A program made the position numbers and the translations under genes. A stretch of 64,000 nt of DNA from JAGLHV01 sp023143305 [NCBI: Clostridia bacterium]. Lineage in GTDB: Bacteria; CBDUZB01; JAGLHV01. The stretch lies in contig DAOVVV010000010.1 in the NCBI GenBank assembly GCA_030637025.1, positions 3,906-67,905 on the forward strand, written 5' to 3'. The notes beneath the pieces were generated by a model. That model did not search any database, was not told the DNA's origin, and worked only from the letters and a program-made list of their open reading frames with translations. Positions 17,112 to 25,862 of the stretch are shown here, piece by piece (within the stretch, counting starts at the first letter, position 1; each line of letters begins with the position of its first letter).

Positions 17112-18092
17112 ATGTATAATGAGATGGGACAAATAAAAGATGATTCAACTGTATGTGTAATTATTCCAACATATAATCGGGGCAATTTAATAAGTAAAAG
17201 TGTGAAAAGTGTTCTTAATCAAACTTATCAAGATTTTGAATTAATTGTAATAGATGATGCTTCTATCGATAATACCCGAGAAATTGTGAATAGTTTTGCA
17301 GATAAGAGAATTAGATATATTAAACTTGAAAAAAACAAAGGTGCAGCTAATGCTCGAAATGTGGGACTCAAAGTTGCTAGAGGAAAATACATTGCATTTC
17401 AAGATAGCGATGATGAATGGCTGCCGGAAAAATTGGAAAAACAAATGAAGGCATTTCAAATTTTACCTGCAAATGTAGGTGTTGTGTATACTGATATGTA
17501 CCGGATTTCTAATGGAAATACAAAAATAAAACATTGGGAATCTCCACATTTGAATTCAGATGATGACATGATTCATCGAAAACTATTATCATCTGCTTTG
17601 ATAAAAAATTATGGAATAGGCATTCAATCAACAATGATTAGAAAAAAATGTTTTGATAAAGTAGGTTTTTTTGATGAGCGTCTTCCTATGTTCATTGATT
17701 TTGAGATGTTTGTTAAACTGTCATATCATTTTCGTTTTTTTCATATACAAGAACCATTAGTAAATTTTTATAATACATCTGAGAGCATTACTTCTGCAAA
17801 AGGAGGGAATAGACACATTATAGCTAATAATTTGATTCTCCAAAAACACTTTTGCTATATTAAGAAAGATAAAAAACTTTTAACAAAATATTGTTCATGG
17901 CTCAGCGAGAGAATGATATGTTCTAAAGATACTTTTAATCAGGGAAGGAAGTATCTCCTTATGCAATTTTCTGTTGATTTTTTTAATATTAAACTTTTTT
18001 TAAAAACTTTAACGTCTTTTTTTGGTATAAAATTTTATTTAAAAATGAGTAATATCGGTCACAGATTGTTAGAAAAAAACTTGGATAGATAA
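17112..18092 (+). CDS. family 2 glycosyltransferase
   Basis: This 326-residue GT-A enzyme has TVCVIIPTYNRGNLISKSVK, LIVIDDASIDNTREIV and GAANARNVGLKVARGKYIAF, then the catalytic metal motif QDSDDEWLPEKLEKQ near residue 98. The C-terminal third is less conserved, as usual. The start used gives a short N-terminal extension (MYNEMGQIKDDS); no better start with a ribosome site is evident. It lies in the glycosyltransferase run and probably adds one sugar to the lipid-linked repeat unit. Very AT-rich codon use. Confidence 0.88.
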   Translation: MYNEMGQIKDDSTVCVIIPTYNRGNLISKSVKSVLNQTYQDFELIVIDDASIDNTREIVNSFADKRIRYIKLEKNKGAANARNVGLKVARGKYIAFQDSDDEWLPEKLEKQMKAFQILPANVGVVYTDMYRISNGNTKIKHWESPHLNSDDDMIHRKLLSSALIKNYGIGIQSTMIRKKCFDKVGFFDERLPMFIDFEMFVKLSYHFRFFHIQEPLVNFYNTSESITSAKGGNRHIIANNLILQKHFCYIKKDKKLLTKYCSWLSERMICSKDTFNQGRKYLLMQFSVDFFNIKLFLKTLTSFFGIKFYLKMSNIGHRLLEKNLDR

Positions 18093-18131
18093 TATGAAGG
18101 TTTAATATAAGCAATTGTTGGGAGGAAAGTA

Positions 18132-18854
18132 ATGTATAAAAAACTCAATGCTTCAGGTTATGTAACTGATAAGTCAACGCTATATTTAAAGAACTATGAA
18201 GAGTATTTTCAGCCTTTTATTGATAAAGATATCAAATTGCTGGAACTTGGTATTCACAAAGGGGGGTCTTTACTTCTTTGGGCAGATTATTTCAGAAAGG
18301 GAGTTATTATCGGATTGGATGTTAAATTATGCCAAATCAATGATTCGTCGGATAGAATTCACATGTATCAAGGTCTTCAAGAGGATTGTGCATTACTTGA
18401 TCGTATTAGATCTGAGACTGCACCTGCTGGATTTGATGTAATTATTGATGACGCTTCCCATATTGGAGAATTAACCAAAATAGCTTTTTGGCACTTATTT
18501 GACAACCATCTTAAACCCGGGGGGGTGTATATAATTGAAGATTGGAGGACTGGGTATTGGGGTAAGTGGCCGGATGGTAAACAATATAAACCCATGTTGT
18601 ATCAAAATGGTTTTCTAAAAAAACTTAGCGATAGATTGTTTTTTCGAAAAAAAAGGTTTCTTAGTCACTGTTATGGAATGGTTGGTTTTATTAAGGAACT
18701 AATTGATGAGCTTGGTATGGACATGATAACGAATCCCGAACGTAATGGTATTGTACCACAGAGATATCCAAAATTCAAGAAAATGGAAATTACTCCTGGT
18801 CAGGTCTTTATCGTTAAAGCAACTGCTAGGGACAATGAACTTATGATTAAATAG
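18132..18854 (+). CDS. class I SAM-dependent methyltransferase (MycE/cephalosporin-hydroxylase-like family)
   Basis: This 240-residue protein has KLLELGIHKGGSLLLWADYF (SAM site, about residues 35-55), GVIIGLDVKLC, FDVIIDDASHIGELT and LKPGGVYIIEDWRTGYWGKW. The DDASH and EDWR motifs occur in macrolide sugar O-methyltransferases and the related hydroxylase-like family. It may methylate a sugar hydroxyl of the polymer. GGAGG precedes the ATG at a good distance. The protein is close to the usual length. Whether it acts on a nucleotide sugar or the finished glycan cannot be told from sequence. Confidence 0.8.
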   Translation: MYKKLNASGYVTDKSTLYLKNYEEYFQPFIDKDIKLLELGIHKGGSLLLWADYFRKGVIIGLDVKLCQINDSSDRIHMYQGLQEDCALLDRIRSETAPAGFDVIIDDASHIGELTKIAFWHLFDNHLKPGGVYIIEDWRTGYWGKWPDGKQYKPMLYQNGFLKKLSDRLFFRKKRFLSHCYGMVGFIKELIDELGMDMITNPERNGIVPQRYPKFKKMEITPGQVFIVKATARDNELMIK

Positions 18855-18935
18855 TTTAAGATAAAAAATGTTTTTTTAGTTCAAAAACTGCAAAAGGATA
18901 GCATAAAAAAAGATTAAATAAAAAGAGGAACAATA

Positions 18936-21014
18936 ATGAGTAGTGAAAAATTTTTGCCTTTAGTTTATATTATAATTTTGAATTGGAATGGTAAGGAACA
19001 TTTGGAATATTGTATTCCCACAGTCCTTACCACTGATTATCCAAATTTTCATATTTTGTTAGTTGATAATGGTTCAACAGATGATTCGGTGTCTTTTGTA
19101 AAACAGAGATTCCCCGGAATTACGGTTATCTGCAATAAGAAAAATTTAGGGTATGCTAAGGGTAATAATATAGGGATAAAATATGCTTTAAAACAAGGTG
19201 CCGATTATATTGTTATTTTAAATAATGATATGAAAGTAGATTTAAGATGGATTTCTGAAGCAGTAAAAGTGGCGGAATATGATGAGAAAATTGGGTTAAT
19301 CGGTTTTAAGGTCTTTGGAGAATATGAGGAGGAGGATGAAAACAAATTCAAGAAAGCACAAAAACATTTTTCAACAGTATCAGTTGAACCAGCAATTTTT
19401 GTAACAGGATGTGCTTTATTTATAAAAAAGGAAGTTTTAAAAAAAATAGGATTATTTGACGAAGGATACTTTCTTTATGCAGATGAAGAAGATCTTGAAT
19501 TAAGATTGCAAAGAGCAGGGTTTAATATGAAAAGGTTAAATATCCCTTTGTGGCATAAAGGAAGCGGGTCAGTTAAGACTAAAAAGGCAAGAATAACAAG
19601 TACATATCATAGTTACAGGAGTTATTTAAGATTTCTTATTAAGAATTACAAATTACAAGAAGGATTCAGAAAGTTGGGAATATTATTTTTCCGTATCTAT
19701 TTTAGAAGAAAAAAAACAAGATATCGTCGTTATTATCAGCGACTCCGAAGTTCCAATTTTTTCCTGAGTACATTCTTATTTATTTGCGCAGCAGTATCAG
19801 TAGTCTTTTCCATTTATGAAATTCTAAAAGAAAGGAAGAAATGTACTAAAATGCTTGATTTTCCAAAAATCAAAAAAAAGGGCTCTCTTGAAAAAAAAAT
19901 TAAGGTAATGCATATTATACCTGGATTAGGTCTTGGTGGAGCAGAAACGTCAGTTGTAAATTTACTTAAAAATCTTCGAGGGCAAGATTGTGAAGTGGCA
20001 CTCTGCTCTTTAGAGTCTAGAGGGCATACTTTTTTGGAAAAGGAATTAGAACGGATAGGGATACGAATTTATTATCTGAATATGAAAAAACATTTAGATT
20101 GGCGTGTGGCAATTAGACTTTTTAAAATTATTGGTGATTTTAAACCACTTATAGTCCATACTCATCTTCGCGTTATGCGTTATAGTCTAATAGTTGGTCT
20201 TTTAAGACGTGTGCCGTTGCAAATACATACTGTGCGGAATGTTGCAAAAAACGAATTTGCCAATATGGGTAAATATTCTACTTTAATTCGTTTAATAGCT
20301 TTTCGTTGGTGCAAAGTTATTCCAGTGAGTATCTCAAAAATTGTAGCTAAAACAGTAAAGGAAGTTTATAGGGTATCATCACCAATAATTCATAATGGGA
20401 TTCCAATAGATAAATTTACAATGCCGATAGATTCAGAAAGATCACCCAAGACAAACAGTAAGGAAAAAATAAGGTTTGTTAATATTTCTAATTTTAGACC
20501 TGAAAAAAATCATCAGTTAATAGTTGAAGCTTTTAAATTGGTTAATAAGGAGTACTTGTCTACTGAATTAGTTTTTGTTGGAGATGGGAATTTATTTTCA
20601 GATATTAAAAAATTGGTAAAAGAAAAGAATCTTGATAATTATGTAAGTTTTCTTGGCCATTGCAGTGATATTCCTCGAGTTCTCAAGAGTTGTGATATCT
20701 TTGTATTTCCTTCTGAATATGAAGGTTTTGGTTTAGTAACAATTGAAGCTATGTTATCCGGAATACCAGTAATTGCTACACCAACAGGAATAATACCTGA
20801 ATTAGTAAAAGAAGGTATAAATGGTTTTGTCGTGCCTTTTAATAATGTACAATATTTAGCAAGCAAAATGTTAAAATTAGCAAAAGATGAAAATCTTAGA
20901 AAGAGAGTCGCTAATAGAGCTCGGGAAGAAGCTATTCGACGATTTGATATAACCAATACAGCTAAAGGATATAAGAAATTATATGTTCATAACTTGCATG
21001 ATAGGTTTATTTGA
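18936..21014 (+). CDS. two-domain glycosyltransferase: GT2 fused to GT4
   Basis: This 692-residue protein carries two complete transferase domains. Residues about 1-235 are family 2: VYIIILNWNGKEHLEYCI, LLVDNGSTDDSVSF, NLGYAKGNNIGIKY, ILNNDMKVD and LYADEEDLELRLQRAGFNM. A hydrophobic stretch (about 280-305) follows. Residues about 325-690 are family 4: VMHIIPGLGLGGAETSVVNL at the start, PIIHNGIPIDKF, and EYEGFGLVTIEAML with the E-x7-E pair. The fusion would let two consecutive sugars be added by one protein. The middle hydrophobic segment may anchor it. GAGGAAC precedes the ATG. No stop or frameshift interrupts it. Confidence 0.87.
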   Translation: MSSEKFLPLVYIIILNWNGKEHLEYCIPTVLTTDYPNFHILLVDNGSTDDSVSFVKQRFPGITVICNKKNLGYAKGNNIGIKYALKQGADYIVILNNDMKVDLRWISEAVKVAEYDEKIGLIGFKVFGEYEEEDENKFKKAQKHFSTVSVEPAIFVTGCALFIKKEVLKKIGLFDEGYFLYADEEDLELRLQRAGFNMKRLNIPLWHKGSGSVKTKKARITSTYHSYRSYLRFLIKNYKLQEGFRKLGILFFRIYFRRKKTRYRRYYQRLRSSNFFLSTFLFICAAVSVVFSIYEILKERKKCTKMLDFPKIKKKGSLEKKIKVMHIIPGLGLGGAETSVVNLLKNLRGQDCEVALCSLESRGHTFLEKELERIGIRIYYLNMKKHLDWRVAIRLFKIIGDFKPLIVHTHLRVMRYSLIVGLLRRVPLQIHTVRNVAKNEFANMGKYSTLIRLIAFRWCKVIPVSISKIVAKTVKEVYRVSSPIIHNGIPIDKFTMPIDSERSPKTNSKEKIRFVNISNFRPEKNHQLIVEAFKLVNKEYLSTELVFVGDGNLFSDIKKLVKEKNLDNYVSFLGHCSDIPRVLKSCDIFVFPSEYEGFGLVTIEAMLSGIPVIATPTGIIPELVKEGINGFVVPFNNVQYLASKMLKLAKDENLRKRVANRAREEAIRRFDITNTAKGYKKLYVHNLHDRFI

Positions 21015-21035
21015 AAAAGTATAAAGGTTAATAAT

Positions 21036-22445
21036 ATGTATTTAAATGTTTTCAATAGAATAAGAAATACGAAACAAATCGTAGGTGTAGTTTTGTTTTC
21101 TATAGGGATAGGTATAACTTGTTTATCTATTGTTGAAAATTTAATTCCTACCCTTGCTGTGGTGACAATACTTTTTAGCATTTGTCTGATTGTTATTTAT
21201 CCAAGTATCCTTTTTGGAATTTATGCAAGTGGATTAATATTTATTATGATTATGCAGGCAACTTATGAATTTAATATTTCACCAACAAACAAATGGGTTT
21301 TAATACCTTTTATGGGGATATTATTTTATTTATTAAAAGAAAAAAAAGTTTATCTTTTCAGAGATGTAACTAAAATGGCAATATCACAAATAATTTTTGC
21401 AATATTATTATACATTGGGACTTTTTATGCCGTACACTCCTTTACAAGGAGCACCTATACGGTACTAATTGCCAGACGTTTTATTTATTTAAATCTTTTT
21501 CCTTTTCTGGGTTCTCTTTTTTTTTACAAGGATGATAAAAAGCTAAAGAATATATTTATGGCATTTGCAGTGAGTACAATAATTCTGGCATTAATTCCTT
21601 CTTTTTTTCTTGGTGAAAGCTTTTATGCAGATGAAATGCGTCTTACCACACGATTGATGGGATTTGCGGGTTCTATTGGTGTGGGAAGAATAACTGGGTT
21701 TGCAGCTTTATTAATTGTTTGTTTTTTTGTTGTGATTAAGCGGAATTGGGGTTATAAACTTCTCCTTTCTCCATTGCTTGCAGTTTTTATTTTTCTTATG
21801 CTTCGATCGGGGACGAGAGGAGCACTTATAGCTTTTGTTGTTTCTTTGTCCATATTGTTTACTATTGTTTTAAAAATAAAAAAAATATTTTTATTTAAAC
21901 GAATATTTATACTATTTCTTGTCTTTTTGTTTTCTTTAGGAATTATATATGCTTTATGGAGCAATATTCCTGATGAACTTAGAGACCGATATCTAACTCT
22001 AAGTTCGGGTGGTACTTTTACAAATAATTATCGTATGATATTAATAAAGGAATCCATTCAAATGTTCAAAAAATCTCCGATTATAGGATGTGGTACAGGT
22101 TCTTTTTATAATCTTGTTGGCACTTATCCACACAACATATTTTTAGAAATAGCGGGTTATTTAGGTCTTGCAGGGCTATCTATATTTATTTATTTTATTA
22201 TTAGTACTTTTTTGCGTGCTTTTAAGAGTATTTCAATAAGTACTAATTCCAATTCAGATCTTAAGTTTGCAATAACAGCAGCAACTATTGGATTTGTATT
22301 TTATCTTACTGAGGCGCAATTTAGTTTTAACTTAGACTTAAATGGAATAATTTGGTTCTTTGCCGGATTCATCTGGGCTGCACATGCATGTATTATTTCC
22401 AAAGATTATACCTATAGAAAAGAAGAAAGATTTTATGTGGAATAA
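21036..22445 (+). CDS. second O-antigen ligase/polymerase-family membrane protein
   Basis: This 469-residue protein has about ten membrane segments. The Wzy_C/WaaL signature is visible near residues 350-385: MFKKSPIIGCGTGSFYNLVG, then TYPHNIFLEIAGYLGLAGL with the conserved His. An Arg-rich periplasmic loop (MLRSGTRGALIAFVVSL) is typical of the family. It lacks the TPR tail of the 11924-14464 protein. With two family members in one locus, one may polymerise the repeat unit (Wzy) and the other may ligate it to lipid or protein. Position inside the variable glycosyltransferase block favours this one as the unit-specific polymerase. Confidence 0.82.
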   Translation: MYLNVFNRIRNTKQIVGVVLFSIGIGITCLSIVENLIPTLAVVTILFSICLIVIYPSILFGIYASGLIFIMIMQATYEFNISPTNKWVLIPFMGILFYLLKEKKVYLFRDVTKMAISQIIFAILLYIGTFYAVHSFTRSTYTVLIARRFIYLNLFPFLGSLFFYKDDKKLKNIFMAFAVSTIILALIPSFFLGESFYADEMRLTTRLMGFAGSIGVGRITGFAALLIVCFFVVIKRNWGYKLLLSPLLAVFIFLMLRSGTRGALIAFVVSLSILFTIVLKIKKIFLFKRIFILFLVFLFSLGIIYALWSNIPDELRDRYLTLSSGGTFTNNYRMILIKESIQMFKKSPIIGCGTGSFYNLVGTYPHNIFLEIAGYLGLAGLSIFIYFIISTFLRAFKSISISTNSNSDLKFAITAATIGFVFYLTEAQFSFNLDLNGIIWFFAGFIWAAHACIISKDYTYRKEERFYVE

Positions 22446-22524
22446 TATTGTTAAATTTAAATTAATTAAATGGACACTGCTCAGTGATTAATTGAAATAT
22501 CGAAAAAATGTGAGGCTATAATAT

Positions 22525-23700
22525 ATGAAAATAGGATTTGTGCATTTAAAGGGACATTTCGCAGTAAATGTCCGGAATTCTGCTATATATAATTTTTTAG
22601 TCTCCAATGGATTGGATGTTAAAGATATCTTAATAGAGGAAAGCAAATATTTAGAGAGTTCATACAAAGGAAAGAGTATATTTCACTATGTGAATTTTGC
22701 AAATGCTCTTATATTAATAAAGGGGATTTTATTTAGACAAAGTGTGTTTTTTATAATGAATGAAATATCTTTCAATAATCTTGCTAAGAAGTACAAGATG
22801 ATGCTAAAGGGAGAATATAAGAATTTATTAAAGGCGGCGGAAGAATGTGAGGTGCTTCATGCAGAAGACATGTGGTCTGGTTATTTGTGCCGAATGATTA
22901 AGAAAAAACTTAATAAACCATATATTTTAGACTTACATGATTCTAATGTAGCAGCTTTTAGTGCCTATGGTGCGTCTCCGCGAAAAATAGAGTATTATCG
23001 GTCAATAGAAAGCAAAGCGGTTTTAAATGCAAAATTTGTAACTGCTGTGAGTAAACCTGCCAGAAGTTATTTGTCTAATAGTTACGATAAACCGGAAAAT
23101 GAAATATTTGTTGCACCTAATGGAGCACAGCCGTTGGAAGCTAAAGCACATTTTAATCAACAGTTCAAAATAATTTATGCTGGGGGATTTGAACGCAAAT
23201 ATAATATACTTGCGTTTCTCAGAGCGGCTGAAATTCTTAATAATGGAAATTACGAGTTTTATATTTTAGGGGATGGTTCTCTTAGAAATGAAATAATTGA
23301 TTATATTAATAAAAAACATGTAAATGTTTCCTACTTAGGATTTAAAAACAGAAAAGAAACTCTAAAAGTACTAAGTACAATGCAGGTAGGAATTTGTCCA
23401 CTATGCGATAATATTGGCAACCAAATTTCGTCTCCTATAAAACCTTTAGATTATGCCGCGTGTGGTTTGCCTATAATCATAACCGATGTGAGTGAAATTA
23501 GTTTATTGATTAAAAAATATGATTGTGGGATTGTTGTTAAAAGAAATGACCCAACGGAATTTGCAAATGCAATAAAAAAGTTGAATAATAAGGACATCTG
23601 GGAGAAGAAATCAATTAATGCTAAAAAAATGATTAAAGAAGAACTTACATGGAAACACACTTTAAAACCGTTGTTGATGATTTATAAAAATTTGCTATGA
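22525..23700 (+). CDS. family 4-like glycosyltransferase
   Basis: This 391-residue GT-B enzyme has PYILDLHDSNVAAF and FVTAVSKPARSYL in the N-terminal domain. The C-terminal nucleotide-sugar domain has IIYAGGFERKYNILAFLRAA, FYILGDGSLRNEI, and PIKPLDYAACGLPIIITDVS. In this last motif the usual first Glu of the E-x7-E pair is not obvious, so it is a divergent member. Its last four bases overlap the next ATG (ATGA), so it is translationally coupled to a GT9 gene. The acceptor sugar is unknown. Confidence 0.82.
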   Translation: MKIGFVHLKGHFAVNVRNSAIYNFLVSNGLDVKDILIEESKYLESSYKGKSIFHYVNFANALILIKGILFRQSVFFIMNEISFNNLAKKYKMMLKGEYKNLLKAAEECEVLHAEDMWSGYLCRMIKKKLNKPYILDLHDSNVAAFSAYGASPRKIEYYRSIESKAVLNAKFVTAVSKPARSYLSNSYDKPENEIFVAPNGAQPLEAKAHFNQQFKIIYAGGFERKYNILAFLRAAEILNNGNYEFYILGDGSLRNEIIDYINKKHVNVSYLGFKNRKETLKVLSTMQVGICPLCDNIGNQISSPIKPLDYAACGLPIIITDVSEISLLIKKYDCGIVVKRNDPTEFANAIKKLNNKDIWEKKSINAKKMIKEELTWKHTLKPLLMIYKNLL

Positions 23701-24938
23701 AAAACAAATTAAATATGTTGATAAAAACAATTCCTATTTTTTTTGTACGATTTTTCTTTATTAGATATTATTGGGTAATAAGGAAAAAAGCACTAAAATT
23801 ATTTGGGTTGAAAGGAATTAATGAAGCTATAAGAAATGGTACAATAAAAAGAATTTTGGTTACTCGTTCTCAATGTATGGGAGATATGATAGTATTTATT
23901 CCGTTTTTAAGGGAACTAAGAAGAAATTTGCCGGATTCTTATATATGCGTATTGGCTGAGGAAAAATTAGGAATAGAAACATTAGATGGTTGTTCTTATA
24001 TAAATAAAATTATAAAATTTAAATCTGAAAAATTCTTGTTAAAGAGACTGAAGCAAATAGTTAGTTTAAGAAAGGAACACTTTGATTTATTTATTGTTTC
24101 CTCTGCAGAAACAGGATTTGCTTATGCCGGTGCTTTTATGGGAGTGAAATATATCATCGGTTTTGATAAAAAAATTAGATTTGGTGAACTTCGGGCAAAA
24201 GAGGATACACACTTACTAGATGTATGCGTAAAATTTGATTATTGTCAAAATGAAATTTTGCAAAACTTGAAATTATTGAAATTTTTAAATTTTAAAAATG
24301 TAAGGAGCAATCCTGAATATTGGATTTACGAATCGGATAAAGCATATATGCAGAGGTTGCTTTATAATGATCTTCGAATTTCACCGGATAAAATTTTTGT
24401 TGGTTTACATCCGGGTTCTAAACAATCGACAAAATGTTGGGCACCATTAAAATTTGCTCGGGTGGCTGATTTTTTAATTAAAGACTTTGGAGTGGAAGTT
24501 GTACTAATCGGGTCGTATAATGAAATGGATTTGTCTCTTCAAGTAAGTAATTTGATGAAGTATAAACCAATTATTTTAAATGGTAAAACAACAATACGCC
24601 AATTGGCAGCATTGATGTCAGAGTTGAAATTATTTATATGTAATGATTCTGGTCCAATGCATATGGCTGCAGCTATTGGTCTACCTGTTGTGGCTTTGTT
24701 TGGTCCGGGTCAGATTGCTCATTGGAATTGTTATCAGGATTCAGAAAATGTGGCCATAATTAGGCATAATGTTTCTTGTTCACCATGCCAAAAAATGTCT
24801 TGTCAAAGTAATGAATGTATGAAATTAATTACAGTAAATGAGGTTTATGGAACAGCAAAAAAAATATTAGAAAAGAAACTTGAAAAAAAAGATGCGGTTT
24901 TTAATAATAAGATTATGGGAAAAGGAGTAGTAGCATGA
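23697..24938 (+). CDS. family 9 glycosyltransferase (heptosyltransferase-like)
   Basis: This 413-residue protein belongs to the ADP-heptose:LPS heptosyltransferase family. It has RILVTRSQCMGDMIVFIPFL near residue 57 (usually RxxxxGDxxxxTP), VGLHPGSKQSTKCWAPLKFA and LFICNDSGPMHMAAAIGLPV, followed by VALFGPG. The C-terminal cysteine group SCSPCQKMSCQSNECMKLIT is common in this family. It should add heptose or another ADP-activated sugar, supporting an outer membrane with LPS-like glycans. It overlaps the preceding gene (ATGA) and the following short open frame (ATGA). Confidence 0.88.
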   Translation: MKNKLNMLIKTIPIFFVRFFFIRYYWVIRKKALKLFGLKGINEAIRNGTIKRILVTRSQCMGDMIVFIPFLRELRRNLPDSYICVLAEEKLGIETLDGCSYINKIIKFKSEKFLLKRLKQIVSLRKEHFDLFIVSSAETGFAYAGAFMGVKYIIGFDKKIRFGELRAKEDTHLLDVCVKFDYCQNEILQNLKLLKFLNFKNVRSNPEYWIYESDKAYMQRLLYNDLRISPDKIFVGLHPGSKQSTKCWAPLKFARVADFLIKDFGVEVVLIGSYNEMDLSLQVSNLMKYKPIILNGKTTIRQLAALMSELKLFICNDSGPMHMAAAIGLPVVALFGPGQIAHWNCYQDSENVAIIRHNVSCSPCQKMSCQSNECMKLITVNEVYGTAKKILEKKLEKKDAVFNNKIMGKGVVA

Positions 24939-25003
24939 GAGTTACGTTTGTTATTATAAGCCGAGTTATTAAGTTAGTCCTTATTTTGGAGATCAGGATA
25001 TGA
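24935..25003 (+). CDS. 22-codon coupled open frame, probable truncated gene start or leader
   Basis: The frame MRVTFVIISRVIKLVLILEI starts inside the stop of the GT9 gene (ATGA). It has a good AAAGGAG ribosome site 8-14 bases upstream, and its own stop overlaps the next ATG (ATGA at 25000). The beginning MRVTFVII is the kind of start seen in glycosyltransferases, but the frame closes after 22 codons. It may be the stump of a gene destroyed by insertion or frameshift, kept because it couples translation to the next gene. Evidence is positional only. Confidence 0.4.
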   Translation: MRVTFVIISRVIKLVLILEIRI

Positions 25004-25671
25004 AAGAAATCATTAAGAGAATACCAATTGTTAGAACTATCGCCAGAAAGGTTTATGGTGTGTTATTTAATAACCTAAAGCCGTTTCCAGGTTCTGAGGA
25101 TTATTGGATACAGAGATACAATTCAGGTAGAAATTCCGGAGCAGGTTCATACAACCGTCTTGCAAAATTCAAGGCTGAGATAATCAACCATTTTGTGAAA
25201 GATAACAATGTTACCACAATCATAGAATATGGTTGTGGCGATGGTAATCAATTGAAACTTGCAGAATATCCATCATGTATCGGTTTTGATGTAAGTTCAA
25301 AAGCAATAGCATTTTGTCAGGATATTTTTCAGTCCGACAAAACCAAAAGCTTCAAGTTAATGACTGAATATAAAGGTGAAATGGCCCAATTGACGCTTTC
25401 CCTGGATGTGATTTATCACTTGATTGAAGATGACGTTTATTATTTTTATATGAAAAGGTTATTTAACTCTTCGGAACGATTTGTGATTATATATTCATCA
25501 AATTACGATAAAGAACAACAATACCATGAGAAGCGTAGGCAGTTCACTAGGTGGGTTGAAACAAACAAATCTGACTGGAACTTGATACATCATATACCAA
25601 ATAGACTACCGTACAATGGCAATAATGAAGAAAGTTCGCTTTCTGATTTTTACATATACGAGAAAGCCTAA
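25000..25671 (+). CDS. class I SAM-dependent methyltransferase
   Basis: This 223-residue protein has the SAM-binding stretch TIIEYGCGDGNQLKLAEYPS (about residues 70-90), then IGFDVSSKAIAFC and LDVIYHLIEDDVYYFYM. The start is coupled to the short frame upstream (ATGA). It is unlike the other methyltransferases of the block and looks self-contained. Its stop codon lies inside GCCTAAC, the left end of an attC-like structure (25666-25729), and the frame begins about 25 bases after a GTTAGTC. It may therefore be a captured integron-type cassette; this is inference. It could methylate a sugar of the polymer. The ribosome site is not obvious apart from coupling. Confidence 0.75.
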   Translation: MKEIIKRIPIVRTIARKVYGVLFNNLKPFPGSEDYWIQRYNSGRNSGAGSYNRLAKFKAEIINHFVKDNNVTTIIEYGCGDGNQLKLAEYPSCIGFDVSSKAIAFCQDIFQSDKTKSFKLMTEYKGEMAQLTLSLDVIYHLIEDDVYYFYMKRLFNSSERFVIIYSSNYDKEQQYHEKRRQFTRWVETNKSDWNLIHHIPNRLPYNGNNEESSLSDFYIYEKA

Positions 25672-25729
25672 CAAGATATTGTACTTGAGCGCTATGTTCC
25701 ATAGCGGCAGGTGAGTTTGGTCGTTAGCT
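25666..25729 (+). other. attC-like recombination-site candidate
   Basis: This 64-base stretch starts with GCCTAAC (fits RYYYAAC and overlaps the stop codon of the methyltransferase gene) and ends with GTTAGCT (one base from GTTRRRY). Its centre holds a perfect 7-base inverted repeat (CGCTATG, loop TTC, CATAGCG at 25690-25706). Length and placement fit integron cassettes. The inner L boxes do not pair well, and no integron integrase is in the window, so this is only a candidate. Confidence 0.3.
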
Positions 25730-25862
25730 ATTTCCGGCTTTTTTTTTATAAGATATAATTTTTTGTTGTTGAAAGAGACATTCAGGTACTTATAGTAGAA
25801 GGTTTTTTTAATAAGATGAAAAAATCTTTTTATGGAATAGATTAGTTTAATGAAGGTGTATA

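Noticed and set aside
25723-25760. Rho-independent terminator before the GT4 gene
   Set aside because: There is a run of T at about 25738-25747, but the hairpin (25690-25706) lies too far upstream to pair with it.
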